DNA of 64,000 bases from Pantoea coffeiphila (GTDB lineage: Bacteria; Pseudomonadota; Gammaproteobacteria; Enterobacterales; Enterobacteriaceae). Location: contig NZ_JAFBFW010000006.1 of the NCBI RefSeq assembly GCF_016909495.1, positions 372,001 to 436,000 of the forward strand, read 5' to 3'. Shown piece by piece: positions 1 to 7,977 of the stretch. The position numbers and the translations under genes are program-made. The stretch's first letter is position 1, and every line of letters begins with the position of its first letter. A model generated the notes under the pieces. It was given only the letters and a program-made list of their open reading frames with translations, searched no databases and was not told the DNA's origin.

Positions 1-319
1 CAAACAACATCGACAGGCTCATAATAAACGCCCCCTCCCCCAGCGATCGGGTGGTGGCGACGCCATATATCCACAGCAGCATGCAGCAGGCCAGCAGCAG
101 GCCGCTGATCAGGACCGGCCAGCGATGATGCAGAGCCTGTCTTAATTCGCTACGTTTGCAAAAGCAGAGCAGCAGCAGGCCGGCCAGCAGGAAACGCAAA
201 CCAAGAAATGCCATGGTGGGCATACCGGACACCGCCTCTCTGGAACAGATCCAGCCAAATGCGGCAATCATAGTGGTGCAAACCAAAAAGATATCTGCGT
301 GGCCCTGCCGTGACGACAT
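1..319 (-). CDS. EamA/DMT-family transporter, N-terminal part (runs off window)
   Basis: Reading the minus strand from ATG at 319 gives an open frame to the window edge, about 106 residues. It starts MSSRQGHADIFLVC and shows three hydrophobic segments. These segments, the GLRFLLAGLLLL stretch and the charged loop after the second segment (CKRSELRQALHHRW) fit the first half of an EamA domain. Proteins of this family are inner-membrane exporters of metabolites or amino acids. The gene is truncated by the window, so the substrate and second EamA repeat cannot be judged. It points away from the flavoprotein operon at 782 and probably has its own promoter between 320 and 530. Confidence 0.7.
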   Translation of the reverse strand, partial: MSSRQGHADIFLVCTTMIAAFGWICSREAVSGMPTMAFLGLRFLLAGLLLLCFCKRSELRQALHHRWPVLISGLLLACCMLLWIYGVATTRSLGEGAFIMSLSMLF

Positions 320-530
320 GTTAAGTCCTTAAGTCGTTGAAAAATGATGTCTGCTTTGCTGGTGCGGCGATGCTGGCTTTCGCTCGTTCTCTGCCAGGAT
401 GAATCGTGATACCGGTAAATTGTATGGAATTTTTCTTCCGCTTTATATATCAAGCGAAAATATTAATTCACTAAAAGTTTAAGCCGACGCGAGCCCGCAG
501 AGCCGCTCATCCCTCCAGCATAATGAAACT

Positions 531-701
531 CACACTAAAACCACATGTTGGTTTCTGATGCCTGGAAGGCGAATGGGTCGCGTTAAGGCCGCCTGCTTTG
601 GTCGGGAATTGATGTATTTTATCTTTATAACAGCCAGTTACCTGTGGGTTTCCGCCGTTAATGGGCAATTTTCCGGAAAATTTTGATGTGGTTTTAGTGT
701 G
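531..701. promoter_or_regulatory. Control region of the GlpA/GlpB-like operon, with a 16-bp perfect inverted repeat
   Basis: The 460-bp gap between the partial EamA gene and the flavoprotein operon holds no gene. CACACTAAAACCACAT at 531-546 is repeated as its exact reverse complement at 686-701, 139 bp apart. The nine-base core ATGTGGTTT also occurs at 8345-8353, just upstream of the DeoR-type regulator, and a near match lies on the minus strand at 8044-8053. This makes it a candidate operator for that regulator, possibly one that loops DNA. A GT-rich stretch follows at 711-740. Confidence 0.5.
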
Positions 702-781
702 GCTAATACATTGTTTTGTTGTTGTGGTTGTGTGGTTTTTATGTTTAGATAATGACAGAACCTGAAGCCGGGATGATGTTT

Positions 782-2179
782 ATGACACAGTTGAATGAAA
801 ATGTTGATGTGGTGGTGATCGGCGGTGGCGTTGTCGGATGTGCGGTATTCCGGCGCTTCACGCTGATGGGCGCACGCACGATGCTGCTGGAAAAAGGGGG
901 AGATATTCTTTCCGGTGCCAGTAAGGCGAATAGCGCCATCCTCCACACGGGCTTTGACGCCCCTACCGGGAGCCTGGAGCTGCAATGTATGCAGGCTGGC
1001 TACGAAGAATATATGGCCATTCATCAGCAGATGAATTTGCCGCTGCTGAAAACGACGGCCATCGTCGTTGCCTGGAGTCAGGAGCAGCTGGAGGCCCTGC
1101 CGGGAATTGTGCAGCAGGCCCATAACAATGGCGTGTTCGACGTCGAACAGATTTCTTCTGAGGAAGTCTATCGCCGCGAGCCGCACCTGGCAAAAGGCGC
1201 ACTCGGCGGCGTTTACGTTCCGGGAGAATACGTCATCGATCCGTGGAGCTCGCCGCTGGCCTATATGACTCAGGCGGTGATGCACGGCGGTCAATATGCT
1301 TTCAACTGTGAAGTACAGCGTGTGAAATCCACCGATGACGGCTGGGAGCTGACGACCAGCAGAGGCCGTGTACAGACCCGACTGGTGATCAACTGCGCCG
1401 GTAATCACGGCGATCTGATTGACGGCATGTGGCGCACCCCGGAATTTGAAATCCGCCCGCGCAAGGGGCAGTTCCTGGTGTATGACAAGGCTTCGGCATC
1501 ACAGATTAACGCCATTATTCTTCCGGTTCCTACCCCGACCACCAAAGGCGTACTGCTGTGTAAAACCATTTTTGGCAACATGATCCTCGGCCCCACTGCG
1601 GAGGAACAGCAGGACCGTCATCGTGCGGACGTGGATGAAACGGTCATGCAGGGGCTGATTGAGAAAGGCAGCCTGATGCTACCTACGCTGACAGACTATC
1701 CGGTCACAGCGACCTACGCCGGTCTGCGCCCTGCCACCGAGAAAAAAGAGTACCGCATTTTTCATTACCCGCAGGACACCTGGATCACCGTCGGGGGAAT
1801 TCGTTCCACCGGGTTAACCGCCGCGTTGGGGATCGCCAGCCACGTGGAATCGCTTTATCAGCAGCACTTCCCGGCGTTATTTACACTGAACCCGCCCACC
1901 GAGCTGCAATGGCCACGTATGCCGATGCTCTCAGAGTATGAAAAGCGGGATTACGCCTGCCCGGGTAACGGCGGAATTGTCTGCCACTGCGAACTGGTCA
2001 CGCGACGTGAGCTGGAAGCGACGTTTGACTCCGCCATCCCGCCGGAATGCATTGGTGCGTTACGACGCCGCACCCGGGTAATGATGGGGCGCTGCAACGG
2101 CTTCTTTTGCAGTAATAACGTCGCTGAAATCATCGGTCATCGTTTTGAAAACACACTGGTCGTCGGGAAAGTCGAATGA
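782..2179 (+). CDS. GlpA-like FAD-dependent oxidoreductase with C-terminal BFD-type [2Fe-2S] domain
   Basis: A 465-residue flavoprotein of the glycerol-3-phosphate dehydrogenase GlpA/DAO fold. The FAD-binding GGGVVG motif lies at about residues 14-19. The C-terminal 65 residues form a BFD-type domain with C401-H-C403 and C438/C443, and the stretch LRRRTRV-MG-C-G-C closely parallels E. coli GlpA. It is shorter than GlpA (542 residues). Expected role: oxidation of a phosphorylated or hydroxylated small alcohol, passing electrons through the iron-sulfur centre. An in-frame ATG at 752 exists, but the ATG at 782 has GGGA upstream at a better distance. The stop overlaps the next start by 4 bp, so the two are translationally coupled. 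The substrate is unknown; the kinase at 6535 suggests a phosphorylated alcohol. Confidence 0.85.
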   Translation: MTQLNENVDVVVIGGGVVGCAVFRRFTLMGARTMLLEKGGDILSGASKANSAILHTGFDAPTGSLELQCMQAGYEEYMAIHQQMNLPLLKTTAIVVAWSQEQLEALPGIVQQAHNNGVFDVEQISSEEVYRREPHLAKGALGGVYVPGEYVIDPWSSPLAYMTQAVMHGGQYAFNCEVQRVKSTDDGWELTTSRGRVQTRLVINCAGNHGDLIDGMWRTPEFEIRPRKGQFLVYDKASASQINAIILPVPTPTTKGVLLCKTIFGNMILGPTAEEQQDRHRADVDETVMQGLIEKGSLMLPTLTDYPVTATYAGLRPATEKKEYRIFHYPQDTWITVGGIRSTGLTAALGIASHVESLYQQHFPALFTLNPPTELQWPRMPMLSEYEKRDYACPGNGGIVCHCELVTRRELEATFDSAIPPECIGALRRRTRVMMGRCNGFFCSNNVAEIIGHRFENTLVVGKVE

Positions 2180-3393
2180 GCAATCAGTATGAAGTTATTA
2201 TTATCGGCGCGGGCCCATCCGGGCTTGCCGCAGCCCGCTCTCTGCATGAGGACGGCATTCGCAACGTTCTGTTGATTGAACGCGAAGCCGAAGCCGGTGG
2301 CGTTCCCCGTCATTGCCGCCATCCTACTTTCGGTATGCAAACCTTTTTCCGTCCGATGAACGGCCATAACTGGGCGGCGCGCATTCTCAAACGTGTTGCC
2401 GGAAAATATGAAATCCGCACCAGCACCACCGTGGTGAATATTAAGCCCGGCGGTGAAGTTGACGTGTCGTCCGATCGCGGTTTTGAAACGCTGAAGGCGA
2501 AGCGGGTGATTATCGCCACCGGCGTGCGGGAAACGCCCCGCCACGCTCGCCTTGTCAGCGGACTTCGTCCGCAGGGCGTACTCACTGCCGGTGCGCTGCA
2601 ACAGTTTATCTATCTGAAGAAGCTGAAACCCTGCAATCGTCCGGTGATTGTGGGTTCCGAACTGGTGAGCTTCTCGACTATCTGGACATTGCGCAACGCC
2701 GGAATCAAAGCGCTGGCGCTGATTGATGAGAATTCCCGTCCGGTGGCGTTTCGCCCCAGCGCGCTGTACGCAAAACTGATGGGGGTGCCGCTGCATCTGG
2801 GAGCGCACATCAGCAAAATTAACGGCGCTGAGCGGGTGGAGAGCGTGGAGTTCACCGATGCGAAAGGCCGGACGCAGTTAGTGGAGTGTGACAGTATTAT
2901 CTTCACCGGGCGCTTCACCGGCGAGTACACGCTGATCCGTAAAAGCCATCTGGCCTTTGAACCGAACAGCGGTCGGCCGCTGTTCGACCAGTCCGGGCGC
3001 TGTTCCGATCCCTGCTATTACGCGGTCGGCAATATGACCCACCCGGCGGACATGGGCGATCAGTGTTATCAGGAAGGGCAGCAGGTCGGGCATGCGGTAG
3101 CGAATTCACTGAAGAGTGAGGATGCAGGAAGTTTCAGCGTGCCGGTTTCACTGGCCGAGGTGTTCCGTATTTCTGCGCCGAATGTGATTCGCTGTGGTGA
3201 GGACTGCCGTGATGCGGTGACGCTGAACGTGCGTGTCAACGCAGCGTACAGCGGAGATATTGTGATTCGCGATGGTCAGAAAGAGCTTTATCGTAAACGT
3301 CATCGCTGTATGCCGGAGCGGCGCGTTCTGCTGAAGAATATTGATGTGGCGGGGCTGACGCCGGAGAGCGTGTTGACGGTCTCTGTTCGCTGA
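2176..3393 (+). CDS. GlpB-like NAD(P)/FAD-dependent oxidoreductase
   Basis: A 405-residue pyridine nucleotide-disulfide reductase-type flavoprotein with an N-terminal GAGPSG FAD motif (residues 11-16), an ATG motif typical of this fold (IIATGVRETPRHAR), and a C-terminal GD-type FAD motif (YAVGNMTHPADMGDQCYQEGQ). After the FAD domain comes a tail of about 80 residues with C340 and C344, not part of the core fold. It starts inside the stop codon of the GlpA-like gene. In other bacteria this pair often comes with a third small DUF1667 subunit; none is present here, and the Cys-bearing tail may stand in for it (inference). It probably forms a heteromeric dehydrogenase with the upstream protein. 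Confidence 0.8.
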   Translation: MSNQYEVIIIGAGPSGLAAARSLHEDGIRNVLLIEREAEAGGVPRHCRHPTFGMQTFFRPMNGHNWAARILKRVAGKYEIRTSTTVVNIKPGGEVDVSSDRGFETLKAKRVIIATGVRETPRHARLVSGLRPQGVLTAGALQQFIYLKKLKPCNRPVIVGSELVSFSTIWTLRNAGIKALALIDENSRPVAFRPSALYAKLMGVPLHLGAHISKINGAERVESVEFTDAKGRTQLVECDSIIFTGRFTGEYTLIRKSHLAFEPNSGRPLFDQSGRCSDPCYYAVGNMTHPADMGDQCYQEGQQVGHAVANSLKSEDAGSFSVPVSLAEVFRISAPNVIRCGEDCRDAVTLNVRVNAAYSGDIVIRDGQKELYRKRHRCMPERRVLLKNIDVAGLTPESVLTVSVR

Positions 3394-3454
3394 TTATTAC
3401 CCGATGCCGGTTGTTTGCAGTCGTTATCGACTCAAGCCAAAGTAAACGTTTAGG

Positions 3455-3488
3455 AAGCCGCGAGTCTATTAGATCGCGGCTTTTTTTG
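3455..3488 (+). terminator. Rho-independent terminator of the flavoprotein operon
   Basis: AAGCCGCGA at 3455-3463 pairs with TCGCGGCTT at 3474-3482, and the stem is followed directly by a run of T to 3487. It sits 62 bp after the stop of the GlpB-like gene. Confidence 0.85.
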
Positions 3489-3508
3489 TTGCTGGAATAA
3501 TGGTGAAC

Positions 3509-3712
3509 GGCGGCCAGCCTTTGCAGTTGCCGGGCGGTCCTCGCGCCGACTGCGCGGTTCCCTCGGTTACGGCATCCGGCCTGTCGGAACGGTGAAGATG
3601 GTGCCTCCCTGCACCAGCTTCACCTGACGCCCACATCCCTGTTGGCGTCTCCTGTCCTGCTACCTTCACCTCCGCGCTGCGAATTACCCGGCAACTGCAA
3701 AGGCTGGCCGCC
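3509..3712 (+). ncRNA. Structured ~204-bp multi-hairpin element, copy 1 (unrecognised family)
   Basis: Bases 3509-3534 and 3687-3712 are a perfect 26-bp inverted repeat. Between them lie a hairpin at 3591-3624 (7 bp, one A-G mismatch, 6 bp, 6-nt loop) and another at 3626-3649 (GACGCC/GGCGTC). A weaker pairing joins GTTCC 3557-3561 to GGAAC 3586-3590. The order and some sequence blocks are shared with the element at 4361-4554. The most conserved are GGGCGGTCCTCGCGCCG just inside the left arm and a GCGCTG-x-G-x-ATT-x-CCCG block at the right arm, whereas the arms and stems differ but stay complementary. No coding potential was recognised. It could be a structured RNA or a palindromic mobile element. 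Confidence 0.6.
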
Positions 3713-3984
3713 TGCAGAGATCCTGCCTGCTGTTAAAACATCATGATATTCGAAGTGAGAAGCGTGCTGTATTGAACTCCTGGCCATAAGCTTCTTTCAA
3801 AGAACAGCCACAAAGCTGCTGATTTTCCTGTGAATGCGACTACTCTTGCCACATACGTTTAGTCGCTAAGCCATACTTGCCAGAACTGCCCGACGCGCTA
3901 TGGCTACCTTAAAAGGGGATTTCGTAATTGTGTTCTGTTGCTAGTCCACACCTCGACTTTTATCTCGACGCTACAAGGGCTTAA
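3713..3984. other. Non-coding stretch, nothing recognised
   Basis: No open frame with family resemblance, no terminator and no clear repeat was seen. Composition is more AT-rich than the flanking genes and it looks like decayed accessory DNA between the two structured elements. Confidence 0.4.
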
Positions 3985-4432
3985 ATGAGCGAGCTAGATT
4001 GCCTGAAAATAATCCGTAGCGCTGAGTACAGTCAGGAATCCCGATTCAGTTCATCAGCCTAACACGACGTTCCCCTTGGAAAAATTCAAGCGATATAGCT
4101 ATCAAAACGCAGGCAAGTTACGGGAGTGTGGTCGATCCGTAGCGCCGAACGGAGAGAGGGAACCAGATTCGGGCATAAATTCAGATCGACTTCTGCCTTA
4201 TAAAGTTTTCTCAGATGACACAAATATCAAAACGCGGGCGGGTGGTGGAGCTTGCGGGCAATCCACAGCGCTGAACGCAGAGAGGAAGCCAGATTCGGGC
4301 ATAAATCCAGATCGACTTTTGCCTTATAAGGTTTTCTCAGATGACACAAATATCAAAACGCGGGCGAGTGGCGGAGCCTGCGGGCAATCCACAGCGCTGA
4401 ACGCAGAGAGGAAGCCAGGATTCGCCCACAGG
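3985..4432. repeat. Degenerate ~125-bp tandem repeat array
   Basis: The unit starts ATCAAAACGC at 4101, 4226 and 4352, giving periods of 125 and 126 bp. Each unit carries a GC-rich part (GCGGGC...), then AGCGCTGAACGCAGAGAGG, then CAGATTCGGGCATAAAT, then TTTTCTCAGATGACACAAA. The second and third units are nearly identical in their shared part. The first is more diverged, and a still weaker copy (AATCCGTAGCGCTGA) begins near 4010. The GC-rich third of each unit equals the right-hand end of the structured element at 4361-4554, so the array seems to be an amplification of that end plus flank. The open frame that crosses it is a by-product of the repeat. Confidence 0.75.
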
Positions 4433-4554
4433 GAAGTGGGCGAAAGGCACAGCCGCGCAGGACGCGCGTCTGTGCCGGTCCGTGAGGCTGACGAGCGAAG
4501 TGAAGGAACCGCGAAGCGGCGCGAGGACCGCCCGCAGGCTCCACCACCCGCCCG
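4361..4554 (-). ncRNA. Structured ~194-bp multi-hairpin element, copy 2 (same family as 3509-3712)
   Basis: Read on the minus strand, arms at 4530-4554 and 4361-4385 pair over 25 bp. The two non-Watson-Crick positions are G-U wobbles only if the minus strand is the RNA. Inside, the 17-base block GGGCGGTCCTCGCGCCG (4517-4533) is identical to copy 1. A hairpin at 4446-4476 has 7 bp, an A-G mismatch, 5 bp and a 5-nt loop, the same plan as copy 1 with different bases. A third hairpin at 4423-4442 (CGCCCAC/GTGGGCG) has a loop like that of copy 1. The arm also pairs with the tandem unit at 4235-4259 (24 of 25). Confidence 0.6.
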
Positions 4555-4576
4555 AGTAAGCACTATGCCAACCGGA

Positions 4577-4933
4577 TTAATTAAACTCCCCCGCCACCTC
4601 AGACCACAAACTCACCCGCTGGTCTCTTGCTTTATAGAATTCGATCTCGCGCTGAATCCCCGCGCTCTTATCCCAGCCTTCCAGATCCAGAATAATCAAC
4701 TCGCTCATGGCATCAAGAAACACAGCATCGATCGGCGCCCACATCTTGCCGATATTCGCTTTCTCCGTTTTCTCCAGCACCAGATTAATCGGATGAGACA
4801 TAGTGACCTGGCTGAAAATAACATTTCCCGACTCGGCGATTTTCGCGGCGACTTTATTACAGGCCAGAAAACGCTCGTGAACGACCTTCTCGTCTGCGTG
4901 GCTGTACGGACAGGCAAGGAAAATTTTACGCAT
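4577..4933 (-). CDS. DUF1937-family protein (nucleoside deoxyribosyltransferase-like)
   Basis: A 118-residue protein starting MRKIFLACPYSHAD. The upstream in-frame ATG at 4969 is unlikely; the ATG at 4933 has TGAGG six bases before it. The N-terminal LACPYSH motif, the DMSELIILDLEGWDKSAGIQREIEFYK segment and small size match DUF1937, which resembles the nucleoside 2-deoxyribosyltransferase fold (YtoQ-like). No biochemical role is established for this family as far as I know. Members are common in phage and accessory regions, which fits its place next to the repeats and between two halves of a metabolic locus. It is monocistronic here. Confidence 0.7.
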   Translation of the reverse strand: MRKIFLACPYSHADEKVVHERFLACNKVAAKIAESGNVIFSQVTMSHPINLVLEKTEKANIGKMWAPIDAVFLDAMSELIILDLEGWDKSAGIQREIEFYKARDQRVSLWSEVAGEFN

Positions 4934-5271
4934 ATAAACCTCAGTAATATAAGAGTCTGATAAAAACAAAAATGTAAAAGTTATTCACAGGGAAACCATG
5001 ATTGCTTACGACAGCAATACGGTTAACTCTGATTTAAAATAGCGGACATCTGCAATAATTCGGTAGCGCCTTTTCTGGTAGCAACCAGATGAATGCCGCC
5101 TGCTAATTAATATCTGAAAGAATAAAGATTGTTATTTAACCCTTCACGAAAAAACTTCATTTATTAAAAGAGTGCTTCAACTCATGGCGCGGGTGATAAA
5201 AATCCGATGCCATTAATCGTTTTTCATCACAGGCAGTATGTAAACTTCATGAAGACTATCTTACTATCGCG
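4934..5271. other. Intergenic AT-rich gap, nothing recognised
   Basis: About 340 bp between the DUF1937 gene start and the end of the EutH-type gene. It should contain the DUF1937 promoter (AT-rich around 4960-4990). I saw no convincing terminator for the EutH operon and no open frame worth calling. Confidence 0.4.
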
Positions 5272-6519
5272 TTACTGGCTTAACTGCGCGGCCATTTTCG
5301 TTTCGGATGATTCACTCTCATTTAATTCATCACGTTTTTCCATTCGCTGCGCTTCTGGTACGGAAATAAATATCGCAATTGCCACCGCAATGGCCCCGGC
5401 CATAAATTTACCCACCATAATCGGCAGTACCAGAGTCGGCTGGAAGTTAGCCGTGAAGGCCAGATGGTCACCTAGCGTTGCCTGAGCACAGATCCCGAAG
5501 GCCACGCAAAGCACTTTGTCACGGGCGCGCATGTCTTTAAAGAGATGATACACCGCGATAATGTTCGCCAGCACCATCACAATCCCCAGCGCACCGGCCT
5601 CGGTCAGCTTCAGCTGGCGGCCAATAAACTGCATCGGGCGGTGACAGTACTTCTGGAACAGATAACAAATCGGGAAGGTTCCGGCCAGCATAATGCCGAT
5701 ATATCCGGCGATCTCAATGGCGCGATACAGCTCCTTCTCATCGGCGAACAGCGGGTCGAATACCCAGCCGCCGAAGACTTTAGTAAATACGCCGGTGAAA
5801 TGCTGAATAATACAGGCCGCCAGTACCAGCTTAATAAAGGCATCCATGATCTTACCGAACATCAGGAAGCCGCGAACCATCCATTCAGTGCGGTATTTTA
5901 ATCCCAGCGCCAGCAGGAAGCAGAAGGCAAACAGCGGTGATAAAAGCTGTAGTGCATTAACAAAGTCAATCGTCAGATAGTGACTGGCCGGTGACGAGGT
6001 GGAAATGATATCGCGTACCGGGATGTTATTTACGGTAATAATCATCAGTGAGATCAGTACGCCAAACGGAATGCTGATTAATCCCGCCATTGCGCCCAGC
6101 GCCAGATATTTATGGTCGCGCTTTTGCAGCATAATTAACCCTACCGGGATCAGATAAACAATACTGGCTCCCGAGGTGTAACCAATCAGCATCGCGGTGA
6201 TCCACTGATCGCGGTTAGAGGCAATCACATCCGCCAGCTGGTAGCCGCCCATATCCACGGCAATAATAGACAGTGCGGCAATAGATACATCCGACCCCAT
6301 CGACTCGAACAGCGGGCCGATAGTATGGGTAATACCGTAGGAAATAATCGGAATGGCAGCCATTATCCCCGCCTGCGCCAGAAATACCGGGCCGATGGAG
6401 TGAATACCGTTAACAAATTCTTTCCCCAGTCCGCTTTCCGGGCGAACGATCGACGCCATTGCTCCTAGCAGCGTGCCAGCCATGATGATGTAAATAATGA
6501 TATTTCCAATCTCTGACAT
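5272..6519 (-). CDS. EutH-family permease
   Basis: A 415-residue integral membrane protein with about ten hydrophobic segments. It aligns by eye with E. coli EutH along its length: MGGYQLAD matches the MGGFFLAK region, and YLALGAMAGLISIPFG matches YLALGVLAGIVTIPIG. RAIEIAGYIGIMLAG matches RAIEVIGSISCVLLG, and GDHLAFTANF matches GDHLGFAAAN. EutH is an ethanolamine permease, so a small amino-alcohol or polyol is the expected cargo. It follows the kinase by 15 bp with a good AAGAGG site, so the two form one operon. No ethanolamine ammonia-lyase or other eut gene is present, which implies a different route for the substrate. Charged C-terminal tail of about 25 residues. Confidence 0.85.
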   Translation of the reverse strand: MSEIGNIIIYIIMAGTLLGAMASIVRPESGLGKEFVNGIHSIGPVFLAQAGIMAAIPIISYGITHTIGPLFESMGSDVSIAALSIIAVDMGGYQLADVIASNRDQWITAMLIGYTSGASIVYLIPVGLIMLQKRDHKYLALGAMAGLISIPFGVLISLMIITVNNIPVRDIISTSSPASHYLTIDFVNALQLLSPLFAFCFLLALGLKYRTEWMVRGFLMFGKIMDAFIKLVLAACIIQHFTGVFTKVFGGWVFDPLFADEKELYRAIEIAGYIGIMLAGTFPICYLFQKYCHRPMQFIGRQLKLTEAGALGIVMVLANIIAVYHLFKDMRARDKVLCVAFGICAQATLGDHLAFTANFQPTLVLPIMVGKFMAGAIAVAIAIFISVPEAQRMEKRDELNESESSETKMAAQLSQ

Positions 6520-6534
6520 GATAGCCTCTTATTA

Positions 6535-7977
6535 TTATGCGTTCCGCAGGTTGCGTGAGCGATTAATGATGTCCTGATACCGTGCAAAATAGGGCGCGAA
6601 GTCCCTGCTTTGTGGCTCAGTGATGGACTGCTGGTTTCTGACTTTCATCGGATGCGTATTGCCCAACCCTCTTCTCGCCAACAGTGCCACGCCCTGGGCG
6701 GTAATTTCGCGATTGGAAGGTGAGACAATGCGTTTCTGAATCAGGGTGGCAAGGAACTGCTTGAAGTAAGCATTGGAGGACAGCCCGCCATCGACGGAGA
6801 TGGTGTCGCCAATGCTGCGCACCTTGTCCATGGCGTGAATCACTTCGGCGGAGCGCACGGCAATACCTTCCAGAATGGACTGCAGCATGTCTTTGCGTTC
6901 GGTTTCCAGCGACAGCCCGGCCCAGACGCCTGCCGCCGAGCGATCCCAGTGTGGGCACCCCAGCCCGGAAAGCGCCGGAACAAACGCCAGGCCGCGTGCA
7001 ATCGCCGGTTCGTCCGGAAAATCGGAGAACTCCTCCAGATCGCTGTACAGGCCGATTTTTCCCGCCCAGTTGATCGCGGAGGCCGCGTTATAGACGCCGC
7101 CGTCCAGACCATACAGCGGGTTTTCACCCGGCAGCTTCCAGCACAGCGTGGGGAGCAGGCCGGAACCGGCGGCGTCAGGCACTTCCGCGCCGGTAATTGA
7201 TTGTAAAAATGCGCCCGTGCCAAAGGTGATTTTCATCTGGCCGGGTTCCAGACAGCCGTGGCCGTAGGTTCCGGCAAACTGGTCAACGATGCAGGCGGTC
7301 AGCGGTGTGGTATTTCCTTCATAGCGCACGTCGCCAAAGTGGCTGATGTTGTGGCGCACTTCCGGCAGGGCTTCTATCGGCACGCCGAAGATGCGGCACA
7401 GTTCCTCATCCCACTGCAGGGTGTGGATATTGAACAGTGAAGTGCGAGAGGCGGAGTTGTAATCCGTGGCATGCACGCCGCACAGGTGGAACATAAAGAA
7501 GGAATCCATCGTCCCGAGCCGCAGATCGCCACGGCGTAGCAGCTCCTGCGCGCCGGCAACGTTCTGCATCACCCAGCCCATTTTGCTGGCGGAGAAATAG
7601 GTATCCAGCGGCAGTCCGGAGCGCGCACGCACCGTCTCTTCTACGCCGTCGGCGCGCAGTTTACGAATGGTGGCTTCAGTGCGCTGATCCTGCCAGATAA
7701 TCGCATTGCACAGCGGCAGCCCGCTGCGTGCGTCCCAGGCAACAATGCTTTCCCCCTGATGGGCCAGCCCGATAGCATCCACCACGCCACAGTGATTCAG
7801 GCAGTTGCGGATATTACGCAGGATCTCCATCGGATCGTGTTCAACCCATCCCGGGTTTGGCGTGAGCTGTTTGTGGGCGATTGCGGCTGGCGAAAAGTGT
7901 TTGCCGTCCTCGCTGAACACGACCACGCGCGTTCCTGTTGTTCCCTGGTCAATGGCTGCATAGCGTTGGTTAAGCAT
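6535..7977 (-). CDS. GlpK-like FGGY kinase with altered substrate pocket
   Basis: A 480-residue FGGY kinase close to glycerol kinase: DQGTTGTR at 10-17, GWVEHDP at 43-49, TDYNSASRTSLFNIHTL near 171-187, FGTGAF at 252-257. Of the E. coli GlpK glycerol-contact residues, Glu84 (E76 here), Trp103 (W95), Tyr135 (Y127), Asp245 (D232) and Phe270 (F257) are kept, but Arg83 is replaced by Gly75 (sequence AHQGES instead of NQRET). This suggests a substrate other than glycerol (inference). GlpK's FBP-regulation loop was not assessed. Start ATG has GAGGG six bases upstream. First gene of the kinase-permease operon, divergent from the DeoR regulator at 8434; the GlpA/B-like pair at 782 would supply the next oxidation. 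Confidence 0.85.
   Translation of the reverse strand: MLNQRYAAIDQGTTGTRVVVFSEDGKHFSPAAIAHKQLTPNPGWVEHDPMEILRNIRNCLNHCGVVDAIGLAHQGESIVAWDARSGLPLCNAIIWQDQRTEATIRKLRADGVEETVRARSGLPLDTYFSASKMGWVMQNVAGAQELLRRGDLRLGTMDSFFMFHLCGVHATDYNSASRTSLFNIHTLQWDEELCRIFGVPIEALPEVRHNISHFGDVRYEGNTTPLTACIVDQFAGTYGHGCLEPGQMKITFGTGAFLQSITGAEVPDAAGSGLLPTLCWKLPGENPLYGLDGGVYNAASAINWAGKIGLYSDLEEFSDFPDEPAIARGLAFVPALSGLGCPHWDRSAAGVWAGLSLETERKDMLQSILEGIAVRSAEVIHAMDKVRSIGDTISVDGGLSSNAYFKQFLATLIQKRIVSPSNREITAQGVALLARRGLGNTHPMKVRNQQSITEPQSRDFAPYFARYQDIINRSRNLRNA

Noticed and set aside
638..1408. Long minus-strand open frame of 256 codons opposite the GlpA-like gene
   Set aside because: It is a shadow of a clear flavoprotein gene; composition (His/Gln-rich) is typical of antisense frames in GC-rich DNA and no family is recognisable.
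3469..3669. Minus-strand frame of 66 codons inside structured element copy 1
   Set aside because: The region is explained by hairpins and inverted arms; there is no ribosome site and copy 2 has no matching frame.
3985..4432. CRISPR-like array
   Set aside because: The repeat unit is about 125 bp without short identical repeats and unique spacers, and no cas genes are present.
4076..4960. Plus-strand open frame of 294 codons with internal repeats
   Set aside because: It runs through the tandem repeats and the structured element and then antisense to the DUF1937 gene. The repeat unit of 125-126 bp is not a constant multiple of three, and the protein resembles nothing.
5272..6519. Ethanolamine utilisation operon
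   Set aside because: Only the EutH-type permease is present; no eutB/eutC, shell proteins or other eut genes lie in the window.
6535..7977. Plain glycerol kinase (glpK) assignment
   Set aside because: The Arg of the glycerol site is Gly here and the neighbours are EutH and GlpA/B-like, not glpF or glpX, so the symbol glpK would over-claim.
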